Source of the DNA: JABMQB01 sp964408795
GTDB lineage: Bacteria; Bacteroidota; Bacteroidia; Bacteroidales; Prolixibacteraceae
Length of the DNA: 64,000 nt
Reading direction: 5' to 3'
Assembly: GCA_964408795.1 (NCBI GenBank)
Contig: CAYPAW010000066.1
Location: forward strand, 1-64,000
The notes under the pieces are model-generated. The model was not told where the DNA came from. It did no database searches and worked only from the letters and a program-made list of their open reading frames with translations. Numbering within the stretch: position 1 is the stretch's first letter; the number at the start of each line of letters is the position of its first letter. Below are positions 25,316 to 33,562 of this stretch, piece after piece. The position numbers and the translations under genes are program-made.

Positions 25316-25364
25316 GAATACGGGAAACAAAACCGGATCCTTAAAAAAAGAATTTTTTCCTGTT

Positions 25365-26249
25365 TCAGAAACGATAACTCAACCCAACACCAAGAATCTG
25401 CTTAAACTGAATCCGGGGACCCTCCTTGTCAATATCGCCATCATCATCTGTATCGATTCCTGTTTTTGTATCATCATCATAAATCAGGTTCGAGGTAAAA
25501 CTCGCAGAAAGAAAATCGTTGATTTTCATGTTGACCTGTAAATCCCAGAGAACATCAATATTCTGCGGTTTGTCAAGGTAATTGGAAAAAAGAGTCAGCA
25601 GGCTTTCGATATCCACATTCTTCATCAAAGGGGTTTTTACATGGCCTTTGATCGTAGCACCAAACTCACCCCGGGTTTTTTTGCCTGCTTTTACCCCATA
25701 ATGCTCCGAAAGATTCAGGTCACTGACAAGGGTTGCTTTGCCACTCACGGGGGAGAAAAACAAGGATACTTTTTCCGAAGGTTTATAATCGATACCCAGG
25801 GCAAGGGTAAGATAGGCCGGCGAAAGAAAAGCAGACACACGATCTGTATGGTTCGGAAGGCTGTACCCGGGGGCAAACTGCGTTCTGAAATCCATGTCAG
25901 CCGCATAAAACAGTTGTTCTACGCCCGTTTGTAGTCCGAATTTGGAACCCAGGACTATCTTATCTTCCGATTTGGTCCATTCTTTTTTTCCTTCCTTCAG
26001 GAGGCCGTACCCTGCGTGGATCGTATTTTCCCATTTGACTTTATCCTTTTCGAAGGTAGCTGAAAAGTTCAGCATTCCGACGCCCGATAAGGAACTTTCT
26101 CCCCCGGAGGCCCAATTGGTCAGGGAGGCTTCACTAAAATTAACCGAAAGATTGCCACTGGTCTTCCAATAGGTCGTGTCGTTTTTTTCCTGAGCCTGCA
26201 GCGGCAGTGATACCATAAGAATCAGAATGAATGAGAAAAGATGCTTCAT
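25365..26249 (-). CDS. DUF3078 family outer-membrane/periplasmic protein
   Basis: A Bacteroidota-specific family of unknown function. The signal peptide is MKHLFSFILILMVSLPLQAQ, so I place the start at ATG 26249 and not at 26279. The mature protein consists of alternating beta strands (for example LSVNFSEASLTNWASGGES, KWENTIHAGYGLLKEGKKE, LGIDYKPSEKVSLFFSP) and ends in a C-terminal aromatic residue (GVGLSYRF). This is the pattern of an outer-membrane barrel of about 14-16 strands. An Asp-rich loop (DDDTKTGIDTDDDGDID) near the end could bind calcium. It begins 4 bp after the zinc-ribbon gene and is the last gene of the - strand run starting at the M23 peptidases. Confidence 0.85.
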   Translation of the reverse strand: MKHLFSFILILMVSLPLQAQEKNDTTYWKTSGNLSVNFSEASLTNWASGGESSLSGVGMLNFSATFEKDKVKWENTIHAGYGLLKEGKKEWTKSEDKIVLGSKFGLQTGVEQLFYAADMDFRTQFAPGYSLPNHTDRVSAFLSPAYLTLALGIDYKPSEKVSLFFSPVSGKATLVSDLNLSEHYGVKAGKKTRGEFGATIKGHVKTPLMKNVDIESLLTLFSNYLDKPQNIDVLWDLQVNMKINDFLSASFTSNLIYDDDTKTGIDTDDDGDIDKEGPRIQFKQILGVGLSYRF

Positions 26250-26253
26250 GGTG

Positions 26254-27027
26254 TTATTCTTCGGGATCCTTATGGCCAATGTTGTTATCTACTAGAATGC
26301 GTCCACAGTATTCACAGACAATGATTTTTTTACGGCTGGCAATATCCAGTTGCCGCTGGGGAGGTATTTTGTTGAAGCAACCTCCGCAGGCATCCCGTTG
26401 AATGGTTACAACGGCAAGTCCGTTTCGTGCATTTTTCCGGATCCGCTTGAAGGCACTTAACAACCGCGGCTCAATAAAAGATTCGATTTTTTCTGCTTTG
26501 GCCTTTAGTTTCTCTTCTTCAATTTTCGTATCAGCCGTGATATCCTCCAGCTCTTTTTGTTTTCTTTCCAGATCCTCTTCTTTTTCTTTCAGCATCTCTT
26601 TGGAAGAGGAGACAAGATCATTTTTTGTCTCTTTTTCCGTTTTGAACTCTTTAATCCTCTTTTCTGCCAGTTCAATTTCAAGGTTCTGGAATTCGATTTC
26701 TTTTGATAGCGAATCGTATTCCCGATTATTACGGACATTTGTTTGCTGTTCGGTATATTTGGCAATCAGTGCTTCTGACTCTTTGATCGCATTATTTTTG
26801 TTGCTGATGGATGTTTCGATGTTTTTGATTTCCTCATTCAGGTTGGTCAGTCTTGTTTTTAACCCGGCAATTTCATCTTCCAGGTCCTGCACTTCCAAGG
26901 GCAATTCACCGCGAAGCATTTTAATCTTATCGATCTCCGAAACCACTGTTTGTAGTTGGTATAAGGCCTGGAGTTTGTCTTCTATTGAAATATCTTTGTC
27001 TTCTGTTTTGGAAATGTGTGTATTCAT
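26254..27027 (-). CDS. Coiled-coil protein with C4 zinc ribbon (DUF164/CdsZ-like)
   Basis: The 257-residue product is a long antiparallel coiled coil (about 15-200, rich in Glu/Lys with heptads such as LEDEIAGLKTRLTNLNEEIKN) followed by a C-terminal zinc ribbon CGGC...CEYCG (about 214-242). This architecture is the widespread DUF164 family, whose members have been linked to ribosome or flagellar/secretion functions in other bacteria. The role here is unknown. It sits between nif3 and the DUF3078 gene with short gaps (30 and 4 bp), an association I would expect to be conserved in the phylum. Confidence 0.9.
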   Translation of the reverse strand: MNTHISKTEDKDISIEDKLQALYQLQTVVSEIDKIKMLRGELPLEVQDLEDEIAGLKTRLTNLNEEIKNIETSISNKNNAIKESEALIAKYTEQQTNVRNNREYDSLSKEIEFQNLEIELAEKRIKEFKTEKETKNDLVSSSKEMLKEKEEDLERKQKELEDITADTKIEEEKLKAKAEKIESFIEPRLLSAFKRIRKNARNGLAVVTIQRDACGGCFNKIPPQRQLDIASRKKIIVCEYCGRILVDNNIGHKDPEE

Positions 27028-27057
27028 AAAAAATGTGCTTAAAATTTTATCGTTTTG

Positions 27058-28158
27058 TTACAGGTACTCCACCGGATTGGTGTTTCGTTCCGATAAACGG
27101 ACTGCAAATTTAGGGAATTTTTCTCTAAGTAATTCATAAAAAAGTTCCTTCGTAAATTGTTCGCTTTCGTAATGCCCGATATCGGCAATCACCACTTTGT
27201 CTTCTGCTCCGAAGAACTGGTGGTACTTAAAGTCTGCCGTAATAAAAACATCGGCATTGGCAGCCATTGCATCTTCCAACAGGAAAGAGCCGGTACCACC
27301 GCAGACTGCCACTTTTCTGACCAGTTCTCCCCTGGGTTTTGTGTGCCGGATGATTTTCGCGTTAAATATTCTTTTTATTTTCAGCAAATAGTCCGTTTCT
27401 GTTTCCGGAGATTCTGTATCTCCTATCATTCCCATTCCTACGGAAGGCCATTTGTTTTCAACCGGATAGATATCATAGGCCACTTCTTCGTATGGGTGTG
27501 TTTTAAGGAGGGCATCGACAATTTTCTTTTGCATGGGAGCCGGAAAGATGGTTTCAAACCGTATTTCTTTTTCAAAATGGATGACTCCTTTTTGCCCCAC
27601 AAAGGGATGGGTTTTTTCGTTCCCTCTAAAGCTTCCGAGGCCTTCGCTGTTAAAGCTGCACCGGTCGTAATTTCCGATCTGTCCGGCCCCTGCACGGAAT
27701 ACTGCTTCTCTCACTTTTTCAGCCTGTTCAGCCGGTATAAAGGTAACCAACTTTTTCAACAGTCCGGAGGCAGGCTTCAGGATGCGGATATTCTGAAGGT
27801 GTAATTTTTCGCATATTCTGGCATTTACACCGCTCTGAATGCTGTCGAAGTTGGTGTGTCCGGCATAAATGGCAATGTCGTTTTTGATGGCTTTCAGGAT
27901 AATCCTTTCCACAAAAGTGCGTCCGGTGAGTTTTTTCAGTCCGTTAAAGATCAGGGGATGATGGGACACAATCAGGTTGCATTTTTTGTCGATTGCTTCA
28001 TCGAGAACATCCTCGGTGACGTCCACGGCAATCAGGGCAGAATGGATTTCCTGGCCGGGGAGGCCTACCTGCAGCCCCGAATTATCGTACGATTCCTGGA
28101 GACTCAATGGAGCAATCGATTCCAGGTAGGTGGCAATATCGGTCAATGTAAGATTCAT
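27058..28158 (-). CDS. Nif3-like dinuclear metal-centre protein
   Basis: The 366-residue product has the Nif3/YbgI fold split by an inserted PII/CutA-like domain (about 130-235), which is the longer bacterial form. Metal ligands are seen in NLIVSHHPLIF (His pair), GHTNFD and the C-terminal DIGHYESEQFTKE. Nif3 proteins form toroidal hexamers with a di-metal site, and some are annotated GTP cyclohydrolase type 2 homologues, but the physiological reaction is unproven. The start ATG 28158 overlaps the MerR stop (ATGA), so the pair is translationally coupled. Confidence 0.94.
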   Translation of the reverse strand: MNLTLTDIATYLESIAPLSLQESYDNSGLQVGLPGQEIHSALIAVDVTEDVLDEAIDKKCNLIVSHHPLIFNGLKKLTGRTFVERIILKAIKNDIAIYAGHTNFDSIQSGVNARICEKLHLQNIRILKPASGLLKKLVTFIPAEQAEKVREAVFRAGAGQIGNYDRCSFNSEGLGSFRGNEKTHPFVGQKGVIHFEKEIRFETIFPAPMQKKIVDALLKTHPYEEVAYDIYPVENKWPSVGMGMIGDTESPETETDYLLKIKRIFNAKIIRHTKPRGELVRKVAVCGGTGSFLLEDAMAANADVFITADFKYHQFFGAEDKVVIADIGHYESEQFTKELFYELLREKFPKFAVRLSERNTNPVEYL

Positions 28159-28496
28159 TCTTCCAGTTCCCTGCGGATTTCCTGCAATTCCCTGCGGATT
28201 TCCTGAAGATGTTTGATCACTTCAAAAGCATTGCGGGTATCGCTTCTGTTTTCTTTTAGTTTTTTCTGGGCTCCTTTAAGGGTAAGTCCCTGTTCTTTCA
28301 CAAGATGGTATATTAAACGCAGGTGCTCAATGTCATCCCATGTAAACCGGCGATTCTGTGCAGGTGTTTTTTGAAGTTGCAACGAAGGGAAAACCTTTTC
28401 CCAGTAGCGGATCAAGGAGGGCTTAACCTCAAACATTTCTGCTACTTCACCAATGGAGTATACATGCTTCTCTATTTTCGGTTTATGAAACGGCAC
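28155..28496 (-). CDS. MerR-family transcriptional regulator
   Basis: The 113-residue product has an N-terminal winged helix typical of MerR proteins (YSIGEVAEMFEVKPSLIRYWEKVFPSL, then RRFTWDDIEHLRLIYHLVKEQGLTLKGAQKKL). This is followed by a short coiled coil for dimerisation, without an effector-binding domain or metal-binding cysteines. The coil ends in LQEIRRELQEIRRELEE, encoded by a 21-bp tandem duplication. It sits between an M23 peptidase gene (6 bp upstream) and nif3 (4-bp overlap). It may regulate this envelope-related run, but no operator is evident. Confidence 0.92.
   Translation of the reverse strand: MPFHKPKIEKHVYSIGEVAEMFEVKPSLIRYWEKVFPSLQLQKTPAQNRRFTWDDIEHLRLIYHLVKEQGLTLKGAQKKLKENRSDTRNAFEVIKHLQEIRRELQEIRRELEE
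28167..28205. repeat. 21-bp tandem duplication in the merR 3' end
   Basis: TTCCCTGCGGATTTCCTG occurs at 28167-28184 and again at 28188-28205, a period of 21 bp. It encodes the repeated heptad EIRRELQ in the C-terminal coiled coil, keeping frame and heptad phase. Confidence 0.85.
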
Positions 28497-28502
28497 AGGA
28501 TA

Positions 28503-29483
28503 TTAGTCAAAGCTTTGGCCCATATTGGATGAAATGGCAACCATCTTTTCATATTCCTGAGGGGTCAGGTCTTTAAAGTAAAAGTATTCCGGATTGACCG
28601 GTTTTCCGTTTTTGTGAATTTCATAATGCAGGTGGGGAGCTGTTGATCCCCCGGTATTACCTACGTATCCGATCACATCTCCCCGTTTGACTTTTTGTCC
28701 GGCTTTTACATTAAATTCGTTCAGGTGGGCGTAGAGTGTTTCATACCCAAAACCATGGTCGATAATTATTTCCAGTCCGAATCCAATCTTACTTCGTTTG
28801 TTTCCCTTCACGGTAGCCACCACTCCGTCGCCTGTGGCGTAGATTTCGGTTCCTGTGGGAGCGGTAAAATCCATACCGTAATGGAACTTTCGGATTTTAT
28901 AGATCGGATGAATGCGGTATCCCCAACCGGAAGCAGTCCGTTTCAGGTCTTTATTGGAAACAGGTTGGATGGCCGGTATAGCAGCCAGCATTTTCTCCTT
29001 GTTGAGGGCCAGCCTCATTACCTCATCGTATGATTTCGACTGGATGTACGCTTCTTTAGCCAACCGGTCCAGATGGGTGGCTGTTTTTATGACCAACTCT
29101 GCATTTTCCAGGTTTTCCAGATTGGCATACTTGTTTACCCCACCAAAACCTGCTTTGCGGATGGAACTGGAAATGGGTTCACTCTCAAAAATAACCCGGT
29201 ATATATTGTCATCCCGTTGCTGGATATCAGCCATCACTTTTTCAATGGTCTCCAGGTCTTTGCTCATAAGCTCAAATTGAGTCAAAAGGCGCTGGTTTTC
29301 GCGTTTCAGCATTTTCATACGGGGTGTCTCAAAGTAGGTAATTAGGATGAATGAGATCACCAGTGCCAGAGCAAGACTGCTGGAAAAGTAAGCCAGAAAC
29401 CGGGCAATCATACGTTTTGTATTTAATCCGATTCGCTCATAACTAAGGGTTTCCGGATTAAATCGATAGTTTCGTTTTGCCAT
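28503..29483 (-). CDS. M23 family metallopeptidase with N-terminal anchor, copy A
   Basis: A peptidoglycan endopeptidase-type protein (LytM/lysostaphin fold). From ATG 29483 (MAKRNYRFN) it is 326 residues. A membrane helix lies at about 30-50 (FLAYFSSSLALALVISFILI) and a coiled coil at about 55-95. The C-terminal M23 domain (about 195-300) has zinc ligands HYGMD, and HLHYE. All catalytic residues are present, so it may be active, unlike many EnvC/NlpD-type regulators. It has a well-formed promoter (29521-29551). A paralogue lies directly upstream, and MerR and Nif3 genes follow. Confidence 0.94.
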   Translation of the reverse strand: MAKRNYRFNPETLSYERIGLNTKRMIARFLAYFSSSLALALVISFILITYFETPRMKMLKRENQRLLTQFELMSKDLETIEKVMADIQQRDDNIYRVIFESEPISSSIRKAGFGGVNKYANLENLENAELVIKTATHLDRLAKEAYIQSKSYDEVMRLALNKEKMLAAIPAIQPVSNKDLKRTASGWGYRIHPIYKIRKFHYGMDFTAPTGTEIYATGDGVVATVKGNKRSKIGFGLEIIIDHGFGYETLYAHLNEFNVKAGQKVKRGDVIGYVGNTGGSTAPHLHYEIHKNGKPVNPEYFYFKDLTPQEYEKMVAISSNMGQSFD

Positions 29484-29520
29484 AATTCTCACGGTGACTT
29501 TTTACAAAACCGACATGCTG

Positions 29521-29551
29521 CAAAAGTAATCATTTCTCCCGTATAAACAAA
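29521..29551 (-). promoter_or_regulatory. Well-matched Bacteroidota promoter for M23 copy A
   Basis: On the - strand, TTTG (29551-29548), exactly 19 bp, then TACTTTTG (29528-29521). Both elements and the spacing fit the -33 TTTG / -7 TAnnTTTG consensus. The start codon is 37 bp downstream. Confidence 0.7.
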
Positions 29552-29568
29552 GATCCCGGGAGTTCCAT

Positions 29569-30513
29569 TTAGTGTTTGACAATCTGCAGGTATTCACTGG
29601 GATCCATGTCCAGGGTAAAATAGATGAACGGGTTGATTCTTTGGTTATCTTTTATGATCTCATAATGCAGATGGGGACCGGAGGAAGTTCCGGTATTGCC
29701 AACAAAAGCGATGGTGTCGCCTCTTTTCAGGGTGTCTCCTACAGCCACGTTGAATTTAGAGATATGGCCATAGCGGGTTTTAAATCCAAAGCCATGGTTG
29801 ATCACCATCATTCTGCCATACCCCGGGGAGGCATAATCGATTTCTTCTACCACCCCATTACCCGGGGCATAGATTTCGGTGCCTATGTTGGCAGTGAGGT
29901 CAACTCCCCAGTGGTAGATCCTTTTTTTATAAATCGGATGGATCCGGTACCCGAAATAATCCGAGATATATCCTATTTCATGTTCCGGAATGGGGGAAAT
30001 TGCCGGCAGGGAGGCCAACATTTGTTCCTTTTCACAGGCTTTTAACAATACCTCGTCGTAAGAATGCAATTGAATCGTTGCTTTCCCGGTCAGCTTATCC
30101 AGTTGTTTTGTGGTGGATATAACCAACCCGGCATGCCGAAGATTCTCAAACCGGTGGTACCGGTCGGTACCTCCAAAACCTCCTTCCCGGATCATTGCAT
30201 CCAAAGGAGGGGCTTGTACAATCACCCTGTAAATGCTGTCATCGGTAATCCTTGTTTCATTTAAAAAGGAATCGATGCGGTGAAAATCGTGTTCCAGTTC
30301 ACGATATTTGCTGAGCAAAGCGGCATTTTCCTGCTCCAACTGTTCCATTTTCGGAGAACCGGTAAAAACGAAAATACAGAAAATCACGATAGCGGTGAAT
30401 GCCAGCGAAGAAGCAAGAAACATGGCTGCAGACCACAAACGTTGTTTCAGACCGGGTTTTTCGGGTATAAATTCCAGTGATTCCTTATGATACGTATACT
30501 GTTTTCCCGGCAT
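29569..30513 (-). CDS. M23 family metallopeptidase with N-terminal anchor, copy B
   Basis: A tandem paralogue of the next gene downstream, 314 residues and with the same plan. It has a short cytoplasmic tail, a membrane helix (about 28-52, FLASSLAFTAIVIFCIFVF), a coiled coil (FTGSPKMEQLEQENAALLSKY) and a C-terminal M23 domain with ligands HWGVD and HLHYE. Both share the unusual intervening segment around FGG(V/T)(N/D)(K/R)Y, SYDEV and GYRIHPIYK, so they arose by duplication. Presumed function is cleavage of peptide cross-links in the periplasm. The 55 bp between the genes carries the copy A promoter. Confidence 0.93.
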   Translation of the reverse strand: MPGKQYTYHKESLEFIPEKPGLKQRLWSAAMFLASSLAFTAIVIFCIFVFTGSPKMEQLEQENAALLSKYRELEHDFHRIDSFLNETRITDDSIYRVIVQAPPLDAMIREGGFGGTDRYHRFENLRHAGLVISTTKQLDKLTGKATIQLHSYDEVLLKACEKEQMLASLPAISPIPEHEIGYISDYFGYRIHPIYKKRIYHWGVDLTANIGTEIYAPGNGVVEEIDYASPGYGRMMVINHGFGFKTRYGHISKFNVAVGDTLKRGDTIAFVGNTGTSSGPHLHYEIIKDNQRINPFIYFTLDMDPSEYLQIVKH

Positions 30514-30552
30514 GTAGTAATCTTAATTTATTTCTTTTTAATTAAATTCCTC

Positions 30553-30560
30553 TAACTTTG
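30553..30560 (+). promoter_or_regulatory. -7 promoter element of alaS
   Basis: TAACTTTG matches TAnnTTTG, with TTTC at 30531-30534 as a possible -33 element (18 bp spacing). It leaves a leader of about 115 nt before ATG 30681. Confidence 0.5.
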
Positions 30561-30620
30561 CATGAATTTTTAGTGGGGGCTTATTTTATTTTGCATAAAA
30601 ATAAAAAATTCTTCCTAAAG

Positions 30621-30655
30621 ACAACCAAAATGAGAAGAGGTTGTTAAACTTTTTT
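30621..30655 (+). promoter_or_regulatory. alaS leader: hairpin and five-codon mini-ORF
   Basis: ACAACC (30621-30626) pairs with GGTTGT (30639-30644) and is followed by TAAACTTTTTT. An ATG at 30630 opens the short frame ATG AGA AGA GGT TGT TAA, whose last codons form the 3' arm. This could be an attenuator or chance. There are no alanine codons. Confidence 0.3.
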
Positions 30656-30680
30656 AACATATAAATGTATTTTTTTTCAT

Positions 30681-33302
30681 ATGAAGAGTTCACAGCAGAT
30701 CAGGAGTGCCTTCCAGGATTTTTTTCAGGAGAAAGGGCATCATGTGGTTTCATCGGCGCCTATGGTTGTAAAAAACGATCCTACGCTGATGTTTACCAAT
30801 GCAGGAATGAATCAATTCAAGGATTGGTTTCTCGGGAATGAACCGGTTCGGTGGACGCGTGTTGCGGATACGCAGAAATGTTTGCGTGTTTCCGGCAAGC
30901 ACAATGATTTGGAAGAGGTGGGGCACGACACGTATCACCACACCATGTTTGAGATGCTGGGGAACTGGTCGTTTGGGGATTATTTTAAAAAAGAGGCGGT
31001 TGCATGGGCCTGGGAATTTCTGACCAAACACATGGGCATCGATCCGGAACGTTTGTATGCAACGGTCTTTGAGGGAGCATCCGATGAGAATCTGGAAAGG
31101 GACCAGGAAGCAGCAGCCTGTTGGGCCACTTTTCTGCCCCGGGAACGAATACTCAAAGGCCGTAAAAAGGATAACTTTTGGGAAATGGGCGATACCGGAC
31201 CCTGTGGTCCCTGCTCAGAAATACACGTCGACCTGAGAGATCAAAACGAAAGAGCCAAAATTCCCGGAAGAGAACTCGTGAACAAAGAGCATCCCCTGGT
31301 CATTGAGATATGGAATCTGGTTTTTATACAGTATAACCGGAAAGCCAACGGAAGCCTCGAAGAATTGCCGGCAAAACATGTGGATACCGGCATGGGTTTC
31401 GAAAGGCTTTGCATGGTGATTCAGGGCAAAAAATCAAACTACGACACCGATATTTTCCAGCCCATTCTATCGGCGATTGGCAGGCTTTGTGGAAAAGCAT
31501 ACGGGGAAAATGCAAAAACAGACGTGGCCATGCGGGTTGTTGCCGATCACCTCCGGGCCGTTTCATTTGCTGTTGCAGAGGGTCAACTGCCCTCAAATAA
31601 CAAAGCCGGTTATGTAATACGCCGTATTCTGCGCAGGGCCGTGCGGTATGGATATACCTTTCTGGGGTTTCATGAACCCTTTATTTTTAAACTGGTGGAA
31701 CAACTGAAAAATACCATGGGGGATGCTTTCCCGGAACTGAAGGCCCAGCAGCAACTTATCGAAAAAGTGATCCGGGAAGAAGAAGACTCGTTTCTCCGTA
31801 CCCTCGAAACGGGTATCCGCCGAATGGAAGACCTGGTCGAAAAGGCCATAAAAGAAAAAACCCGTATCATTGATGGGAAAGATGCCTTTGAACTCTACGA
31901 TACCTTTGGTTTTCCTTTGGATCTTACAGCGTTGATTGCCCGGGAAAACAAAATGAGCGTCGATGAAGCCGGATTCAGAAAAGCAATGGAAAGACAGAAA
32001 AACCGGTCGAGAAATTCCGCCATCCTGGAAACAGACGACTGGGTGGAACTCAGGAAAATTGATGAATCGGCATTTGTAGGGTATGATACCTTAACGGCCG
32101 ATGTTTACATAGCCCGTTACCGGAAAATTGTCCGGAAGAAAAAAATCTTGTTTCAGCTGGTATTTGATAAAACACCTTTCTACGGAGAATCCGGAGGCCA
32201 GGTGGGGGATACCGGATACATTGCTTCCGGAGACTGTAAAATTCCGGTGGTTGATACCCGCAAAGAAAACAACCTGATCGTTCATTTGGTGGAAAAACTT
32301 CCAGAAGATCCGTCGGCCCGGTTTACCGCCGCAGTCAGTGGTTCCGAGCGGATCCAAACGGCAAACAACCATACAGCAACCCATTTGTTGCATCATGCCC
32401 TGCGGGAAGTACTGGGTAAGCATGTTGAACAGAAAGGTTCGTGGGTGAATCCGGATCACCTGCGTTTCGATTTTTCGCATTTCGGGAAAATGACCGATGA
32501 GGAGATCGAAAAAGTGGAGTCCCTGGTCAATGAAAAAATCAGGCTGAATATCCCACGGGAAGAACAAAGAACAGTTCCCATTGAGAAGGCACGAAAAATG
32601 GGAGCCATGTCCCTCTTTGGGGAAAAGTATGGCAGCGAAGTACGCGTCATTCGCTTTGGAGAATCGGTGGAGTTGTGTGGCGGAACCCACGTGAATGCCA
32701 CCGGACAAATCGGACTCTTCAAGATCGTCTCAGAAAGTGCTATCGCTGCCGGAATACGAAGAATTGAAGCCGTCACTGCCAGCCATGCTGAAAAATACGT
32801 CAATGAACAGATCAAAACCCTGAAAAATATCCGCGAAATATTGAAAGGATCCAAAGATATTCTTGGAAGCCTTGTCTCACTGGTTGAGGAAAATTCGGAA
32901 CTTTCAAAAAAAATGGAAGCCTTTACCCGGGAACGTGTGAAAAGACTGAAAGAAGATCTAAAAAGCCAAATGCGGGTAGAAAAAGGAGTGAACATTATTT
33001 CCGGCGAAGTAGCGGTAGATCATCCCGGAATGCTGAAGGATTTGTCTTTTCAGCTGAAAAATGAAGTCGACAACTTATTCCTGGTACTGGGGGCCAATAT
33101 AGACGGAAAACCCCTTTTATCGATCATGATCTCGGAAAATCTGGTATCTGGAAAGGAACTGAATGCAGCATACATCGTGCGCGAAGCCGGGAAGAACATC
33201 AAAGGCGGTGGGGGAGGTCAGCCTTTTTACGCCACAGCAGGAGGTCGCGATGTTTCAGGACTCCAGGCAGCCATCGAAAAAGCACTCTCTTTTTTGCATT
33301 GA
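30681..33302 (+). CDS. alaS: Alanyl-tRNA synthetase
   Basis: Charges tRNA-Ala, a class II synthetase of 873 residues, the normal full length. The catalytic core contains RVADTQKCLRVSGKHNDLEEVG, and motif 3 lies in GTGMGFERL-type DTGMGFERLC. The editing domain has the zinc-binding NHTATHLLH and, near residue 665, the CGGTH motif. The C-terminal C-Ala domain ends in KGGGGGQPFYATAGG, which contacts the tRNA elbow. The start ATG 30681 gives the standard N-terminus (SSQQIRSAFQDFF). It is divergent from the M23 pair. Confidence 0.98.
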   Translation: MKSSQQIRSAFQDFFQEKGHHVVSSAPMVVKNDPTLMFTNAGMNQFKDWFLGNEPVRWTRVADTQKCLRVSGKHNDLEEVGHDTYHHTMFEMLGNWSFGDYFKKEAVAWAWEFLTKHMGIDPERLYATVFEGASDENLERDQEAAACWATFLPRERILKGRKKDNFWEMGDTGPCGPCSEIHVDLRDQNERAKIPGRELVNKEHPLVIEIWNLVFIQYNRKANGSLEELPAKHVDTGMGFERLCMVIQGKKSNYDTDIFQPILSAIGRLCGKAYGENAKTDVAMRVVADHLRAVSFAVAEGQLPSNNKAGYVIRRILRRAVRYGYTFLGFHEPFIFKLVEQLKNTMGDAFPELKAQQQLIEKVIREEEDSFLRTLETGIRRMEDLVEKAIKEKTRIIDGKDAFELYDTFGFPLDLTALIARENKMSVDEAGFRKAMERQKNRSRNSAILETDDWVELRKIDESAFVGYDTLTADVYIARYRKIVRKKKILFQLVFDKTPFYGESGGQVGDTGYIASGDCKIPVVDTRKENNLIVHLVEKLPEDPSARFTAAVSGSERIQTANNHTATHLLHHALREVLGKHVEQKGSWVNPDHLRFDFSHFGKMTDEEIEKVESLVNEKIRLNIPREEQRTVPIEKARKMGAMSLFGEKYGSEVRVIRFGESVELCGGTHVNATGQIGLFKIVSESAIAAGIRRIEAVTASHAEKYVNEQIKTLKNIREILKGSKDILGSLVSLVEENSELSKKMEAFTRERVKRLKEDLKSQMRVEKGVNIISGEVAVDHPGMLKDLSFQLKNEVDNLFLVLGANIDGKPLLSIMISENLVSGKELNAAYIVREAGKNIKGGGGGQPFYATAGGRDVSGLQAAIEKALSFLH

Positions 33303-33529
33303 ATTTTCTACACCCCATGGGAAGACCCGGAACCTTCATTTCGGGGAAGATCGGTTGTGAAAAAGCAGCTATATACAGATTGATTTTTAGAACACGAAAA
33401 TTCAAAAGTCGATATTGGATTTTCTAATTCATTGAACGTCAATAATATACATCTATTTTAAATCAGTATAAATAAGCGAAGCGGTTCAATATCCCTTTCT
33501 TTTCCTTGTTATCAACGATTGGTTCATCG

Positions 33530-33537
33530 TATATTTG
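33530..33537 (+). promoter_or_regulatory. -7 promoter element of the acyl-CoA ligase gene
   Basis: TATATTTG is a full match, with CTTG at 33505-33508 (21 bp upstream) close to the -33 TTTG. It lies upstream of ATG 33563, so the open frame's earlier TTG (33506) would not be transcribed. The rest of 33303-33529 shows nothing recognisable. Confidence 0.55.
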
Positions 33538-33562
33538 TTTTTTCGGAAAAAAAAAACAAAAA

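Noticed and set aside
25316..25364. Terminator between the TPM gene and the DUF3078 gene
   Set aside because: A/T runs and a distant GAAACA/TGTTTC pair are present, but no compact GC stem precedes a T-run.
26402..27139. 245-codon + strand Ser/Phe-rich open frame
   Set aside because: It is the reverse complement of the Glu/Lys-rich coiled-coil gene. Antisense of such codons commonly gives long Ser/Phe/Leu frames.
27157..27804. 215-codon + strand open frame
   Set aside because: Antisense to the Nif3 gene, with no signal or domain.
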